DNA of 64,000 bases, from positions 186,001 through 250,000 of the forward strand of contig JASANG010003964.1 of NCBI GenBank assembly GCA_030248215.1. The letters are read 5' to 3'. The DNA comes from Enoplolaimus lenunculus (taxonomy: Eukaryota; Nematoda; Enoplea; Enoplida; Thoracostomopsidae). Below the pieces are notes generated by a model. That model was given only the letters and a program-made list of their open reading frames with translations, was not told where the DNA came from and searched no databases. Position numbers and translations under genes: made by a program. Positions within the stretch are counted from its first letter, which is position 1. Each line of letters opens with the position of its first letter. This document shows positions 1 through 12,386 of the stretch, one piece after another.

Positions 1-60
1 TGTTCTCAAATATCTTTAGCAGCTGTCACCAATTAGCAATAAGGATTTTAAAATTATTGG
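1..60. mobile_element. Left-edge fragment of the TTCTCAAAT-ended element family
   Basis: The first bases of the window (TTCTCAAATATCTTTAGCAG then CTGTCACCAATTAG) match the ends of the elements at 37264-37471 and 51633-51838. The far end of this copy was not placed with confidence. Confidence 0.45.
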
Positions 61-2178
61 ACAATTAATCAAAAGTGCAAAATGATCTGATATTCTAACC
101 TCGCTATTCACTTATTCGAGAGTGAGAAGACCTAGTATCAACTGTGGTACTGCACGCTTTTGAGTATACGGGTCAAGTAAACTGTTATGCTCTTTGAGAT
201 GTGACACTGAAAACTTCATACAGCTGCAAAATAATTCTGCCTTGGAAGTGTAAGACTTTAATCTGAGTTGTTTCTTTATAACTTCAGCCTTTTCGCGCAA
301 CTGTCGAATCTGTTTGCGTTTGCTGTTGTTTTATGGTTTGACTTCGAGCATATTCATATTGCCAAACAGTACGTTTTGTAATCTTTCATTGATTTGTTAG
401 TTTATTTCAACTGCTTCTTGTGTGTTTGTTTATATTTTGTATGTATGTACGAATAACTCCAGCGGATTACTTATGCACGTTTTCTCGATATACTAGTAAT
501 GTTTAAGTATGTACGCTGAATTTGCGAATACGGGCAAATGGCACATTGGGTAGTGTTCTATGAATAAGCGTTGTTTAAAAGGGTTGAAACCAGGATGCGA
601 CCGGAATTAGGTTGATACGGAACCGGAACCGCAAAGTAAAAATACCAGATTTAGATTTCGACAGCGTTGTGTTTCTACTAATTATTCAAAAATCATAAAC
701 TCATAACTATCTGTACCAAGAATGTCGAAAAATGTGGTGAAAAAATACCGGGTTGTATACCGGAACCGGATAGTGAAAAATACCGGATTTCCGTGCAGTG
801 CTGTTTTTAACATACAGTATATTTCATCTTTTAGTGAAGTTATTAATTACAGAATTATGGAAACTAACTTCGGGCAAAATGTTTTAAGTCGAGTGTTTTG
901 TTTAAGGTTGCTGCTTGGATTTAACTTCCCCAATTGCATAAAACGCAATGAAAAATTGAGACGTCGGGAAAAATTTAGAATTAAAGCAACTGATGCGTTT
1001 TTATGTATACCATTGATATAAACAGAACCCGCCCAGAATGTAATTTGTTCGTAGTTTTCGAATTGAAGGGCTTCGCCGGCAACAGCATGAATGTTGAGCA
1101 AATTCGATAATAATTTGCTCTTGCATGATGCGCGTAGGTGAATATGAAAAGAAACATTTTACCTTCAGAGATGGGCACACCTCCAAATATTGTGGTATTT
1201 AGGTGCAAGTATCGGCCGGAACAGCTATGTAGCGCCAGGTAAATTTTTTAAGTTAGTGTCAGTGAAAAATTTTGTGCGAAATTTTTGCTTCATTTAAGTC
1301 CATTATTCTTATTATTGTGTCATAATGTCGGTTAAAAATATTATTAACCCAACCGTTTTAAATTTGCAAAATTTTTAATAGAAAATTTTAAAGAGAAAGC
1401 ATGGCTAGCTAACCGCTTTTTTATGTTTGATAAAGCTCATAATTCTACACAATGTTCATCGTGCAATCGGCCTACAACGATATGGTGCAATAATTAACAG
1501 CGGTTACTGTGAAATTTACCGAACCGAGTGGCATCAATAACGTTACTCTGACACAAGATTTACGTATTATTCAAAGTGACAAGATGGAATTTGAAATATT
1601 TTGTCACAAAGTTGAATAAATTCATCTAAAACGAAGGCATCTGAGCTCTGGTATACTTTCTCACCTTATGCTTAGGCTTAGATTTACGATGAAATTTGGA
1701 ATATTTTGTCACAAAGTCAAATAGTTCATACCAATTGAAATTATTTTGTTCTGTTGTACATACATTTTCTTATCACAGGCTTACGTTTACGAAAAGGCTT
1801 ACTTATGTAAGCCTATGTCTAAACCTAAACTTTTACTTTGGCTGTAGTCTAGTTTTAACCTTTAACTTAAAATGTGGGGGAAGTGTGCAAAAGCAACTAT
1901 TTGTTTATCGAGGATGATAGGTGTAGGCTTATATGAGTTTTAGATACGGCTGATAGCTGTCCATTTTATTAGTAGTAGTAGTAGTAATGACATGGACCTG
2001 ATATGGGGTCGCTTAACTGTATTTAGCAACGAATGTTCATTTTGGCAGATAATTTTTCAGAGAATATAGTAGTAGCTGCTCTGTCGATGATGAATTGTGT
2101 TCGTAAGTCTTCTACGCTTTAGCAGCGTAATTCTCGCACCCCTATTTTATGCGATTTAGTTTTGCATTTGGGGACCAG

Positions 2179-2369
2179 CAGTGTAGCCAGGATTTCATTT
2201 CGTAAGAGGATAACCACGTATAAAAGTGTTTTTGCCACCGAGCGTAGCGAACGGAAAAGTTTTTTATCTCTGCAAGTTATTCTGCACTCTGTAAATGTGC
2301 TTTTTCCAAGTCTTTTCATAAATTTCAAGTGGATATAACCCTTATTATTCTTCCTTGCATACGCCACTG
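2179..2369. mobile_element. Small inverted-end element (CAGTGTAGCCAGGAT / ATACGCCACTG)
   Basis: The segment begins CAGTGTAGCCAGGAT and ends GCATACGCCACTG, an imperfect inverted pair of the CAGTGGCGTA type common in hAT-related miniature elements. No clear 8-bp target duplication was seen. The minus-strand open frame across it is incidental. Confidence 0.45.
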
Positions 2370-4341
2370 AGTTGACCTGGTAACTGACATATTTTTCGTA
2401 AACGATACTTAATACGTTGCCCGTTTTACGTTATTTTTATCCGTGTTATATATACCCGTAACTCGCGTGTATCAAAAACAGCAAAACTTATTGAATCGAT
2501 TCGCTTATGTTATCCAAGTAGATCAGTTACACTCATAAGTAGTAGGATCATAAGTAAGCCACAGGGTAGTCGAATTTGTTTGGGTTCTGCTTAAAAGTAT
2601 CAGTATTGTATTCAGTATTTGGTGACCGGCATCAAAGTTAGGCTATGACTTTTCTATCACGAACCAGATTTGGAAGTCAGGTGCACATCGGCTCAAAAAA
2701 TGTAACAATTTTGGTCTTTTTTTAACCAGGTGCTTCAAAGTTTTTTATTTATACTGCTGTCTACTTACGGTAGGCTGCACGACAGACGCATTCCTATTCT
2801 ATCTATTGGTTTGGGTGCTGTTTGGTAATTTGGTCATTATACGGTGTTTGGGCTTGTATATTTTATCGTTATCGAAATAAACATAGCTTGATTTATAGTC
2901 AGTCGTAGTGTTGCATACGTTCGTTCAATGCAGCGCTTCAAAAACGTATCTGAAAAACGTTTTGCGAACTTGAGCTTCCGTCTTTTCTTGCTTTACCATT
3001 AAAATATTCTAAGTAAACGCACCAGAGCCTGGTACGTTTTCAAATTACCGCAAAGCTTCAAAAATGTTGGTAAATTTGAAAACATTTGCAAACTTTGAAA
3101 TTTTAACAGAATCATTGAAGGAATAAAAATCCTGCAACAATTACTTAGCAATTCATTTAACTTTTTCAGTAAGAATAGACAATGTATATATGCAAATGTA
3201 ACAATTTTGAAATTGCTGGTTTACGAACACTACACCAAATGTCTATAACCCTGGTAGCAAGAAAAGTTGGCATTCGGCGAAAACTGGCAGTTCGGATTCA
3301 TATCCGGTTGTGGACAAACCGAATCCAACAATGTTTGGCAATATTCTGAAATCTTTAAACAATTCAATGTTTAAGGTCACAAATCTCAGAACTGAGGGCG
3401 AACACGTAATAATTACTGTTTTCGAAAAAAGTAGATTCGCTGGAATAATAAATGTTATTATTTTAGCAGTTTGCTAATGTGTAAATAACTGCCAGTATTA
3501 ACGTTAAAAGTTATGCAGCTGGAATTGCGTTTGTGTTCTGAAACACATTATCGATATATAGGAAATTTGAAAAATGCAACGTTCAGATTCGGACTCTCGC
3601 AAATCGTTAATTCGGTGCCACCCTGATCTATACTTTAAAAAACTAAACTGGTCATAAATACATTATTGCCTGTTGAAGAGTTCCGTAATCGAAAATTGGT
3701 AGAGAAATTTTCACTTTCGATTAAACATGGTCAATAACACTGGTAATTCTTTTAACAACCATTAAGTTGTATGAGTTCAATATCTTCAAATTTCTTCAAG
3801 CTTCGTTGCTGCTAACTGTACTTTGAATACAGAAACTGTAACTGATTAGATTTAATAATGTGCTGTGTAGGTCAGAGCACAAACTTATGTTTCTTTTGTC
3901 TTATAAAACGGAATTACGCTCGAATAAGTCGTGCGGCGATTTGTAAACAAGTTCGCTCCGCATCAAACAATTTGTGGCTTATCTTTAATAAAACCAAGAT
4001 GAAAAATGTATGTTCTTCTTAGACAAGAGTAACTGGATACATTCTGCGTGCAGAAGAATGTACTCATCACGTTTTGCATTTTTCGCCGACCCTGCCTCCG
4101 CCGTCCTGTGAAATTCTAGTCTTTGGCAAAATGGTTCGATTGTGTTTTTTGCTAAACTGTCATCTTTCTCGCTGCTTTATGTATACATTCATGTATTCTC
4201 AGTCACATCGACCCCCCCCCCCAAACTAGGACTAGCGCAAGAACACAACGCGTCGTGGCATATTTTGTACAATACAAACAACTTTTAATGCATAATATAT
4301 GATCTAAAATATGTACTTCTACGACTATTTCACTATTTCAG

Positions 4342-7300
4342 AATTCACCCGAAGAATTTCTCTCTCGAAGGTTTCCCGTTCTTTTTCTGCGTTGCAATAT
4401 ACTGTTTTGAAGTAAGTATTTAAGCATGAGCGCTTACTACTGGTTGTGGGTTATATTTATTAATTTACGATAGTAATTGAGCAAGGAGCAATATGAGTTA
4501 TCAATCAAACATGTCCTGTTCTTGTGGTGTAGCCCTGCGAACGAAGCATGTGCTGGTTTAGTTCTTAGTATTATCATATCTACACATTAGTAAAACTGGA
4601 ACGCGCCACATGCGTATTTTGGACACTATTCCAACATAAACAAAACTGTTTTAAACGTGGAAATCTATACGGGGGGAACCTTGATCTTCGACTCATGCTT
4701 CGAGACATTGTGATTGCGCAAGTCTCCACCACATTGACCAGTTATTTTGTTAGCGTAAACGTAATTGTGTTTCAATTTTGGTTAGCGGCAAGTGTCATAA
4801 CATTTTGTTTCACTTATTTGTTTCACGTGGTCATCTGTCCACTTTTCTTTGCTTTATACTGCACTACTATGTACGTATTGCGTTTGAGTATGGTATTTTG
4901 TTCTACTTTAGGGCGCTGGTATGGTCTTATCGTTAGAATCATCTTTTGCTCCTGAAATTCGACATAAGTTTAAAAAGTACGTTGTCCTTTGTCTGTTTAC
5001 CTACCGTTCCAGTAATTTTTAAAATTGTCAGTTTTGTAACACTTGGATTATATGGTCAACTTGTGGCTCAACAATTTTGACTCTGCTCGAATCGATCACC
5101 GCCTTGTTGTGGGTCGAGCGGCTCCTGCCTCACAGGTCCAAACGGTGGTCTACTCCCCCGATGCAACGAGACAATCACTGGTCCTGCGCCCAGCTTGCTC
5201 ACGAGTTCGGGTTTCTCGAAGCTGTCCCATATATCCCTGCACATATGGGACAGCTGCTGCTAAGATGCGGGGACATCGATCGAAACAATTTTGACTATTA
5301 GAAAACTAATTATTCTTTAGCTATGTACTATTACTTATGCGTATCTTATTTATATTTCGGTTTTCAGTTACTTCGTATGTACAATAACGATGGTTACCGT
5401 ATTGTATATATCTTTTGGCGTTAGCGGGTATTTGGTATGTTTGACATCTGACGTATAGTTTTATATTACGATTTTGTAGCAAATCTGATTATAATATTAA
5501 TTGAAAATCGTTTCATTTGAAAGCATTTTATTTAGAAGCAATTATATTTTTGGAGACTTCACAAAATATAACATTTAGCACATGTTTTTTTGCAGAATTC
5601 CGTACAACTCTTTTATGAAAACGCAAACCAATATTCTGCGCATGTTATTGTCATAGTGGTAGTAAATCTCTCAGTAGTTCAGGAGACAACATTTGTTTAA
5701 TTCCTGTTCCTCTTCCAGCAACATTTTATTTTGTTTAAGTTTGGGTTACTGTTTGAGCTAAATTTTATTGATATTGTGATTCTGTTTTAGTCGTTTGGAC
5801 CGGAAACGAACGCGATTATTACACTTAATTTGCCTCAAGGTACGTTGTGATATTGTCTGTCACGAATTTCTTCGGTTGCTAACGATGTAATGCACTTTTG
5901 TAGGGATGGATGTGTAAATTGGAGTGCACTTGACAATAATATTAAATTTTCATAGTGCAGGGAACTGAGGGAAGTTATTTACATTAATCGATTGTTTCAA
6001 GTGCGATTTTTTTTGTTTAATACCGGTCATAGGCAATTGCAGTCTTATTTGATTAATGACACTTATTTTTATGTTATTTTAGGTACTGGAATTGATTTCG
6101 CAATGGTTGTGAAAGTTTGCCTTTGCATTGCGCTATTTTTCACATATCCAGGTAAAAAATGTTAACGATGTTTGTGTAGGTTTTAAATCTGACATGGTGT
6201 GTGCTCCAGGTAAACGTGTTCCTTTGTTGCTATACGAGTTATCCATGGATTTTAAATCACTCTATTGAGTTTAAGTATATTAACGGCAAAAATTAGGTTT
6301 TTAGTGAATAACGAAAACAGTCATCTTAATGTAGATCCATATTCTCACCTGTACGTAGCATTTATCACCACTTGGCAATAATTCTTTAACATTTTAGCCT
6401 TTGTGTAAAATTCTGTTGAGTTCTACACTTTTATGTAGCGGATATTTTTTAACTCTGTGAAATAATATTTTCTATTCGTAGGTGCATTTTTGTAGTTTAT
6501 CTGTTGTGAAAACTAGTTCTCGGTAACGGGTAATAAACTTTATAGCCATTTTGATAAAACGCTGCGTAATGTTAGTTTTTATCCAAATAATCAGTCCAGA
6601 AGTCACTTTTTACGGCATGAATTTATTCATAAAGCAAAACACCAAGTTCCAAATTTACATTGCGCCATAATATCAAACTTTGACCTAAAAATATCGTATA
6701 GCTGGAACTGCCCGCTTCTTTTCATCAAAGAAATGCGCTCGCGGCAAACTTCATTTTAGGGTCACAGTAATCGCGAACAGTTCCAATCACGTTTGCGAGT
6801 GCATGCGTCCATGAAACAAGCAACTGGCATTACAGTCGCGGGTTGGAACGTAAACGCGATTTACAGTTGACTCTGTCCGTAACCGTTGTGTTGTGTTTTG
6901 TATAAGTACAGTTTAGTTGTAATTTTCAGTTATGTTGTTCCCAGTGACACGATTAATTGAAAAGAGATATCATTCCACATTTGGCGATGAATCTGCATCT
7001 TATAGACAGGTAAGTCAAATACCTCGCATAATACTGTTTATTAGGTTAGCACTAAACTTAACGCCCATACGTTAATGTAAAATACGGTTCTTGTGCTCAG
7101 GCTTAGCCCTAGGCTTAGAAAAACTGTTCTCTAAACCGTTATCTAAACCTAACACTCTTGGCTTAAGCATTGACTTTAAATCTGGGGAAGCGCACAAGAG
7201 CGGCAATTACTACAGAGGAATCTGATTTATTCTGTTTTGAAATAAAACCGTCGTACTTAAAATAAACGGTATGCACATACTATAGCAGGGTGTAATCAAA

Positions 7301-8926
7301 AATTTTGAGGTAGGGGTTCGTTAGGAAGCTTTAGTTTGAAACTGTGGTGTACTCGCTGCTATGCGTAATTTATTACGAAATTGTTTCTGTGTATATTATA
7401 AATAACATAAACAAAACGAGGATATGTGATAATATGCAACAAAATGAAATTTAAACAGTTTTATTTTGCTAAAATAGATGAAGTGATTAAAAAGGAAATT
7501 AATTATCGCAAAGAACTACAATGCGTAACTTTAAATGGAGAGTTGGAGCCGGGTGTAATTATAGCAAAGACAGTTCACCATGTGGCTGATTTTGATTTAT
7601 ATGGCATGCAAGTACATTATGCATAGACATACGATTGTATGTAGCGTGTTTCAGAATTTGTTACGCATATGCCTTGTTACTATAACTGGTGTTGTGGTTG
7701 TGTTGGTTCCGAACTTTGCAAATTTGATGGCGTTGGTTGGCGCAACGTGTTGCATGCTTCTTGCGTTCATTTTGCCAGCATATTTTCATTTGCGACTATT
7801 TGAAAAGTATGTGAGGTTTTCGTTGATAATACTTGTTTTTGAAAATAATTGATAGTATCTGTGAGTCTATATCCGGACCAAAAGGTTAAGCTTGTATCTT
7901 AACTATACAGGACAGCAGACTTATTTGATAAATGATTTTGACAGTTTTGCGGTATACAGCAGGTCGGTGTTCTCGACTTCTCGAGACAATAGACGTACAT
8001 GCAAACGCTAAACTGCATAACTTGCAGTAAAAACTAGAACTCGGTTAGTGCTGTTTTTGGAATATGAATTTAGTTTCCTCGGTTTTTGGTTTAATTATGA
8101 TCGGTCAGTGTTACGAAGATTATTGATGACGCTGCTTAGGCAATTAATTTATAATTGAACAAATTCTGTGTATGCCAGATTCTACCTAGCGTTTGTTGGG
8201 CTGTACGCTAACCCAATTTCAACCATAAGAGATTTTCCAGGTAAATTTCGTGTCACGTGAAATTCGATAAGTTGCTGTATACTTTTGTATTGAGTTTTCA
8301 AATCATTGACCCTTGATTGGTCACTGCTACGTTGACGCTATACTTTCTGGCGCCATTCGGTAGCATGCACCATGTGGCACCGTACGCTCCCAGGTGTTCG
8401 GCACTGCAACTACACCGCTCGGTACAACCGATTAATCTAGCATTTACTATCGCGTTGTAGCAGTAGCGAAACAGCAGTGGATGCAGGGATGCCGGCCCAT
8501 CCCATTTTGATCACAGGTAATTTTGCGTAATTTACAGCGAAAAATTATATAAAAAAATAAAGAGGTCCCTACCATACAAATGATTAAAATTGTACATGGC
8601 GTCTTGCTCGCTTCGGTCGCGAGGTTTCTTCCTCTGTTATAAATTGCACTCCGTGCTGTTTTTATAGCGTCACACAATCCGAAAAATTAACAGACTATTT
8701 CCTGATTATTCTCGGGGTCGCAGGCTCTATCGCCGGCATAATGGATACTGTGATACGAATGGTCTCAGTGGAAAACGAAACTGAAGTCCTTCAACTTCAT
8801 AAAACCATCACTGTTACCTCTAATACGCTAAATTCTGCGAAGGCTGCAAATGTTGTTCAAAGTTTGGCAGGAAATATTGCTAATTCATCGAGCTATAATG
8901 TACTCAATGGCAGCGGTTTAGGATAG
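4342..8926 (+). CDS. Proton-coupled amino acid transporter, SLC36/AAAP family (3' eight exons; 5' end not found)
   Basis: Eight exons join in frame: 4342-4411, 4912-4976, 5368-5434, 5791-5839, 6083-6151, 6930-7009, 7655-7806 and 8668-8926 (TAG). All introns have GT-AG ends. The 269 residues seen match the C-terminal part of SLC36-type transporters in order: LEGFPFFFCVAIYCFEGAGM (the FEG-G-M-LPLE region), VTVLYISFGVSGYLSFGPET, ITLNLPQG, ALFFTYPVMLFPVTRLIE, and a long membrane segment with VPNFANLMALVGATCCML, then a last segment LIILGVAGSIAGIMDTVIRM and a polar tail of about 50 residues. The family moves small amino acids with protons across plasma or lysosomal membranes. Several exons are tiny (49-80 bp). 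The N-terminal membrane segments (about 200 residues) should lie upstream; I could not place them in 1-4341, so they may be beyond the window. AATAAA at 9093, 9098 and 9110 are likely polyadenylation signals. The substrate cannot be told from sequence. Confidence 0.88.
5220..5255. repeat. Perfect 13-bp inverted repeat inside a GC-rich intron patch
   Basis: AGCTGTCCCATAT at 5220-5232 is repeated inverted as ATATGGGACAGCT at 5243-5255 with a 10-base loop. It lies in a GC-rich patch (about 5080-5280) of the transporter intron 4977-5367 that has two overlapping open frames. No known element was recognised. Confidence 0.7.
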
Positions 8927-9426
8927 GGGTGGTGTTCTAAAATAGTAACAAGATCTTGTATGGTAGTAGATTTGAAAAGGCAGGGATGGGTATGGGTTGG
9001 AGGGGAACTGGTGTGCTAGAAGTGCATAGAAATCAAACTTCAAAGTTGTAAACGTCTTGCTCTATCTATACGTGCCGCTTGAATCAGTGTAAAATAAAAT
9101 AAAACCACGAATAAAGGGTTGTTCAGGTTGCGTGATGTTACCTCGTCCAATCAGGAGCAGACTGAGACCATAAGCAAACCCCTCCATTTAAATCGAACCA
9201 CGGTAAGTTATTGTTCTTGTTGTGTGTTATTTTGTAAAAAATGTAGGATTGTGAACAATTTATTACTTGGCAGCTGTCATCTTGTCCGTGAAATTCCTTG
9301 CTTCCAACTCTGATGTTATGATTTTAGGAGAAATAAGTTTTGTATAAAAATCAGCGTTTGTTGTAATGACGAAAGTACTGAAAACTTGCAAAACTACTGT
9401 ATTAACATTCAGATGTTACGTTTAGG

Positions 9427-9535
9427 ACGTCCCGTTTTCCCGCAGGGCTGCAAGAGGGTAGGCTTAGCTTTTCGACTAATTTTTTGAATAGGCTTAGTTT
9501 TAAACATATTACTGTGCTTAAGAGTGTTAATCATA
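9427..9535 (-). mobile_element. Fragment of the TTAGGC-bearing element family
   Basis: Matches the family body: GACGTCCCGTTTTCCCGCAG, then a purine-rich start, GGCTTAG, ACTAATTTTTTGAA and TAGGCTTAG. Both terminal inverted repeats are degraded. Confidence 0.5.
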
Positions 9536-10087
9536 AAAGTATTGGCCAAAAATGTATAACCTCGCATGGGGTTCAGAATTATCTATACCTTTTATTGACT
9601 TAATTATTGCATTTTTCGTTCGAGGATTTTATTATCTATTTCGTTTTGTGGCATTTACGGTATCTGTTTACTCACAGCTTTTAACACTATTTGTTTGTGG
9701 GTAATATTTATGATCTGCATATTTAAAATAGCTTTTATCTATAACAAAATATATTGTCTTATATTGCAATAAACCGTTGGTTTTGTTCCTGGGATATTTA
9801 TTGTCGTCTTTTTGACCAATCTTTGTGCTGAACCGCTTTCAGGTTCTTTAATACCATTAAAATTTACTGTGTACGTTTATGATTGATTACGGCTAACAGA
9901 CTGGTAATCCAAAAACGGAAGCAAATATGGTATTCCAATCGCTTGAATAACTGAAGTCTCGCGCATTTTGCGTTGCTAGAAATAGTGTTATGTAATACTT
10001 GATGCACATGTTTGATGCATGGTTAAATAAATTATTGTCAGCTCGGATTACTTTAAGCGGGTGGTTTTTAATGGCCAATGTTACTGT

Positions 10088-10233
10088 AAGGGGCGTAACA
10101 GTAGATTAAGCGTATTCCTAAGCGTTGCAAAAATGACTTCCTAAGCCTAAGCCTAAGCAAAAAATTCTAATCTATATTCTAAAACTACTCTTTTATGGAC
10201 CCACCAGAAACCAAGACGCTCTCTGTCTTCGGC
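10088..10233 (+). mobile_element. Divergent copy of the TTAGGC-bearing element family
   Basis: Shows AAGGGGCGTAACAGTAGATT, ATTCCTAAGCGT, then three CCTAAG units and AAAAAATTCTAATC. Its right part (ACTCTTTTATGGACCCACC) matches a subfamily seen near 42100-42200 and 53500-53625, whose right end reads GACGCCCCTTAAAGTAACAT followed by GGGC. Confidence 0.5.
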
Positions 10234-10308
10234 TCAGTCAAAATTTTTGCTAAAGGTCCTGACAGTTTCGGTTTGAAACGTTAATTTATCTCTAATGAAT
10301 GTGTGTAT

Positions 10309-10858
10309 CAGGGTGCACCTGGAAGTGAAAAAAACCGGAATCGGTGTGAAAGATCATCGCAGGCTGGTGTTTCTGGTCGGAAACAACCATCCAGGACGAT
10401 GTTTTCCCTTAAACATTCGCTTAGATCGATTCGAATAAGATCTGGCTATTATGATATTACCCAGAAACATTTGTCCAGGACGGTCTTTTCCATTAGGCGC
10501 GATCTTCCCAGTTACTTTGCATACTTTTGGACTAGTGTACAACCGGAGATCTGGCTCCGGCAAAAAATCGGCCTCCGGCTCAGGTTCCGGCAATTTCGGT
10601 AGTAAAATTTTGCATAATTTTGCAAAATTTATCTGTTTAGCGCGTTTCTTTTTATTTTTGTCACAGTTTTCAGGAAAGAATTTCCAAAATTTGGCAGAAA
10701 ATTAACGTGAAACCAAACAGCTTAAGAACATTTTGCAGATATTGGCCAAAATTAACGAATTCACCGTCATTTTTACTACCTAATTTCTCCTCACCCCCGG
10801 CTCGTGCAAGTTTCGTTGACCTCCGGCTTCGGTATTTTTCACCTCCGGTTGCACCCTG
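10309..10858. mobile_element. hAT-like non-autonomous element with CAGGGTGCA ends
   Basis: Starts CAGGGTGCACCTGGAAGTGA and ends CACCTCCGGTTGCACCCTG, imperfect inverted ends shared with 17922-18315. The interior is rich in CCGG-containing words (CTCCGGCTCAGGTTCCGG). No matching 8-bp flanks were found, so it may be old or rearranged. Confidence 0.6.
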
Positions 10859-10974
10859 TTTTGGACACATTTCCTTCTTTATTCTGGCTTGAGAAAGGGA
10901 AACTGCCATTGTTATAAGCTCAAAATTACGACGGTAAAGTTATCTTAAGCGAAAAATTTTCAGTTTACTATCTG

Positions 10975-11243
10975 TAACCCCTTCTCACATTGAGTTGCCT
11001 ATAGGCAACTTAGCGCATTGTATATACGTTAAATAATATATGTCGCACCGTGTTTAACAATTGCAACACGTATACATAGTACTAAATCACCACAAGACGT
11101 GAGAGCCCCCTCGGGCTCGAGCGTCAAGCTCCTATAGCTGAGTGGTGATGGTATACGCCTCCCACTCCAGTCACTGTAGTTCGAATCCTAGCATAAAAGT
11201 AGGACTCGGGGGAAATAGAAAATATTCATGTGAGAAAGGGTTA
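10975..11243. mobile_element. TIR element carrying a tRNA-like module (copy 1)
   Basis: The ends are inverted: TAACCCCTTCTCACAT on the left and ATGTGAGAAAGGGTTA on the right. The interior has a tRNA-like stretch at 11130-11204. Related copies are at 46842-47083 and 49350-49557. Confidence 0.7.
11130..11204 (+). repeat. tRNA-derived module (A-box and B-box like) inside a TIR element
   Basis: A 75-base stretch has an A-box-like TAGCTGAGTGGT and a B-box-like AGTTCGAATCC in tRNA spacing, and its ends pair (TCCTAT with GTAGGA). The T-stem and D-stem are poorly paired, so this looks like a tRNA-derived repeat, as in SINEs, and not a working tRNA gene. Confidence 0.55.
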
Positions 11244-12255
11244 AATGTTTTAAATCTTTATTGTATGTTACTCTAAGAAGCGCCCTGTTTTCCGCTGGGA
11301 TATCAAGAAGAAAGAGTGTATATTTAAGTTTTGACTAGTGCGTCGACTATTTTTGTTTGGCAGCAAGAATCTGCGGCAGCCTTGTTTCGGTAAAACCGGA
11401 CAAGTTCACATTTTCAGTGGGGAAAATATAGGACAATATTTTTGCTGGGATTGATATTATCAGGGGGCTGCCGCCTCCTTGCACCCACGCAGCTGTCTCG
11501 TGGAAAACGAGTCGCCCCTGAAGGTAACATGGGCCTGTGTTTAGAAAACGTAAACAGCAGTTGCAAACCTTTCCTCTGTTGAAAATTCTGTTCTAATGCC
11601 GTATATTTTTTAGCAGTTTTTGTTGTATATACATTGACAGACAACAACTCTGTTTTTGAATGCATAGGTATTTAAATGTGCAGCGTTACATCAAGTACAG
11701 TTTATGCGGTAAGGTTCTATCCGGATTCGCGGATTCCGGCCACTTTTACTGCAAAATTCCGGGACCAAGTCCGAGTATTGCATAAAGAACCGGACAAAAC
11801 TGATTTTTATCACAAATGTAAGATTGTTTAAGCGGCTGCTTTACATATTAAATTTTAATTGTGTTGGTTTATTGTCTCTTCGTTCCCGTGGCGGTTCACA
11901 TAAGCATACGTCACTTTCAATATAAACATACATGCATATATGTATGATATCAGGGCCGCCAGAAGTATGCCCCCTACCATTGTGCAACAGTACATTTTTT
12001 GCTTCATACTGTTTGCCGCAATAAATTAATTCTCTTGGTTTGCTTAAAACAGTGACTTATATTTCAATATGCTGTTTTACTGAGCGATTAAGGTTGACGT
12101 TTTTATGTTCTCACTGTGTCCGTAGAGTCTGAAAGATTTCAGTTACGTGGAACATTGCAAAGAAAACATTGCATCATGTGTTGGCTGATAGTAATTTTTT
12201 GAAGTTTAAAATACGTTTTCGAACTGCGCAGTGGTGGAAGGTTGTATAGTGCAAT

Positions 12256-12361
12256 AGGCCAAAGTATAGAACAGGGCCGTCACAAAAATTAGCGTAAAGC
12301 TTAAGCTTACTCTATTGCTGTCCCGTTGAGAAACGGTCTTCCCTTGATCTTTTCGCTGGCC
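12256..12361 (+). mobile_element. Short copy of the TTAGGC-bearing element family (repeat core lost)
   Basis: Begins GGCCAAAGTATAGAACAGGG and ends near CCCTTGATCTTTTCGCTGGC. It keeps the family core AAAGCTTAAGCTTACTCTAT but lacks the hexamer block. Confidence 0.55.
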
Positions 12362-12386
12362 GCGCAATAAATAGTGACTATCGGTA

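Larger units (their letters stand above)
1..4341. other. Region without identified genes upstream of the transporter exons
   Basis: No exon could be supported here, although the missing 5' exons of the transporter gene may hide in it. It holds a fragment of the TTCTCAAAT-ended repeat family at the left edge (1-60), an ACCGG-rich stretch near 570-800 that resembles the hAT-like family, a short (TAG)n tract near 1971-1988, a 190-bp inverted-end element (2179-2369), and a C-tract near 4210-4221. Short hydrophobic frames (for example near 2785-2880) were not convincing. Confidence 0.5.

Noticed and set aside
2785-2880. Hydrophobic plus-strand stretch that could be a transporter membrane exon
   Set aside because: No convincing family motif and no splice pair that joins it to the exon at 4342 in frame.
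5043-5301. Two overlapping open frames of 74-83 residues
   Set aside because: They lie inside the transporter intron 4977-5367, overlap each other and neither joins the exon chain in frame.
7426-7626. 66-residue plus-strand frame
   Set aside because: It lies in the transporter intron 7010-7654; the next true exon begins at 7655 after a clear acceptor.
10303-10909. Overlapping frames on both strands, 61-99 residues
   Set aside because: They fall in the hAT-like CCGG-rich element and match the same repeat elsewhere, not a gene.
11130-11204. Functional tRNA gene
   Set aside because: A-box and B-box words are present, but D- and T-stems pair poorly and the stretch is repeated inside a TIR element.
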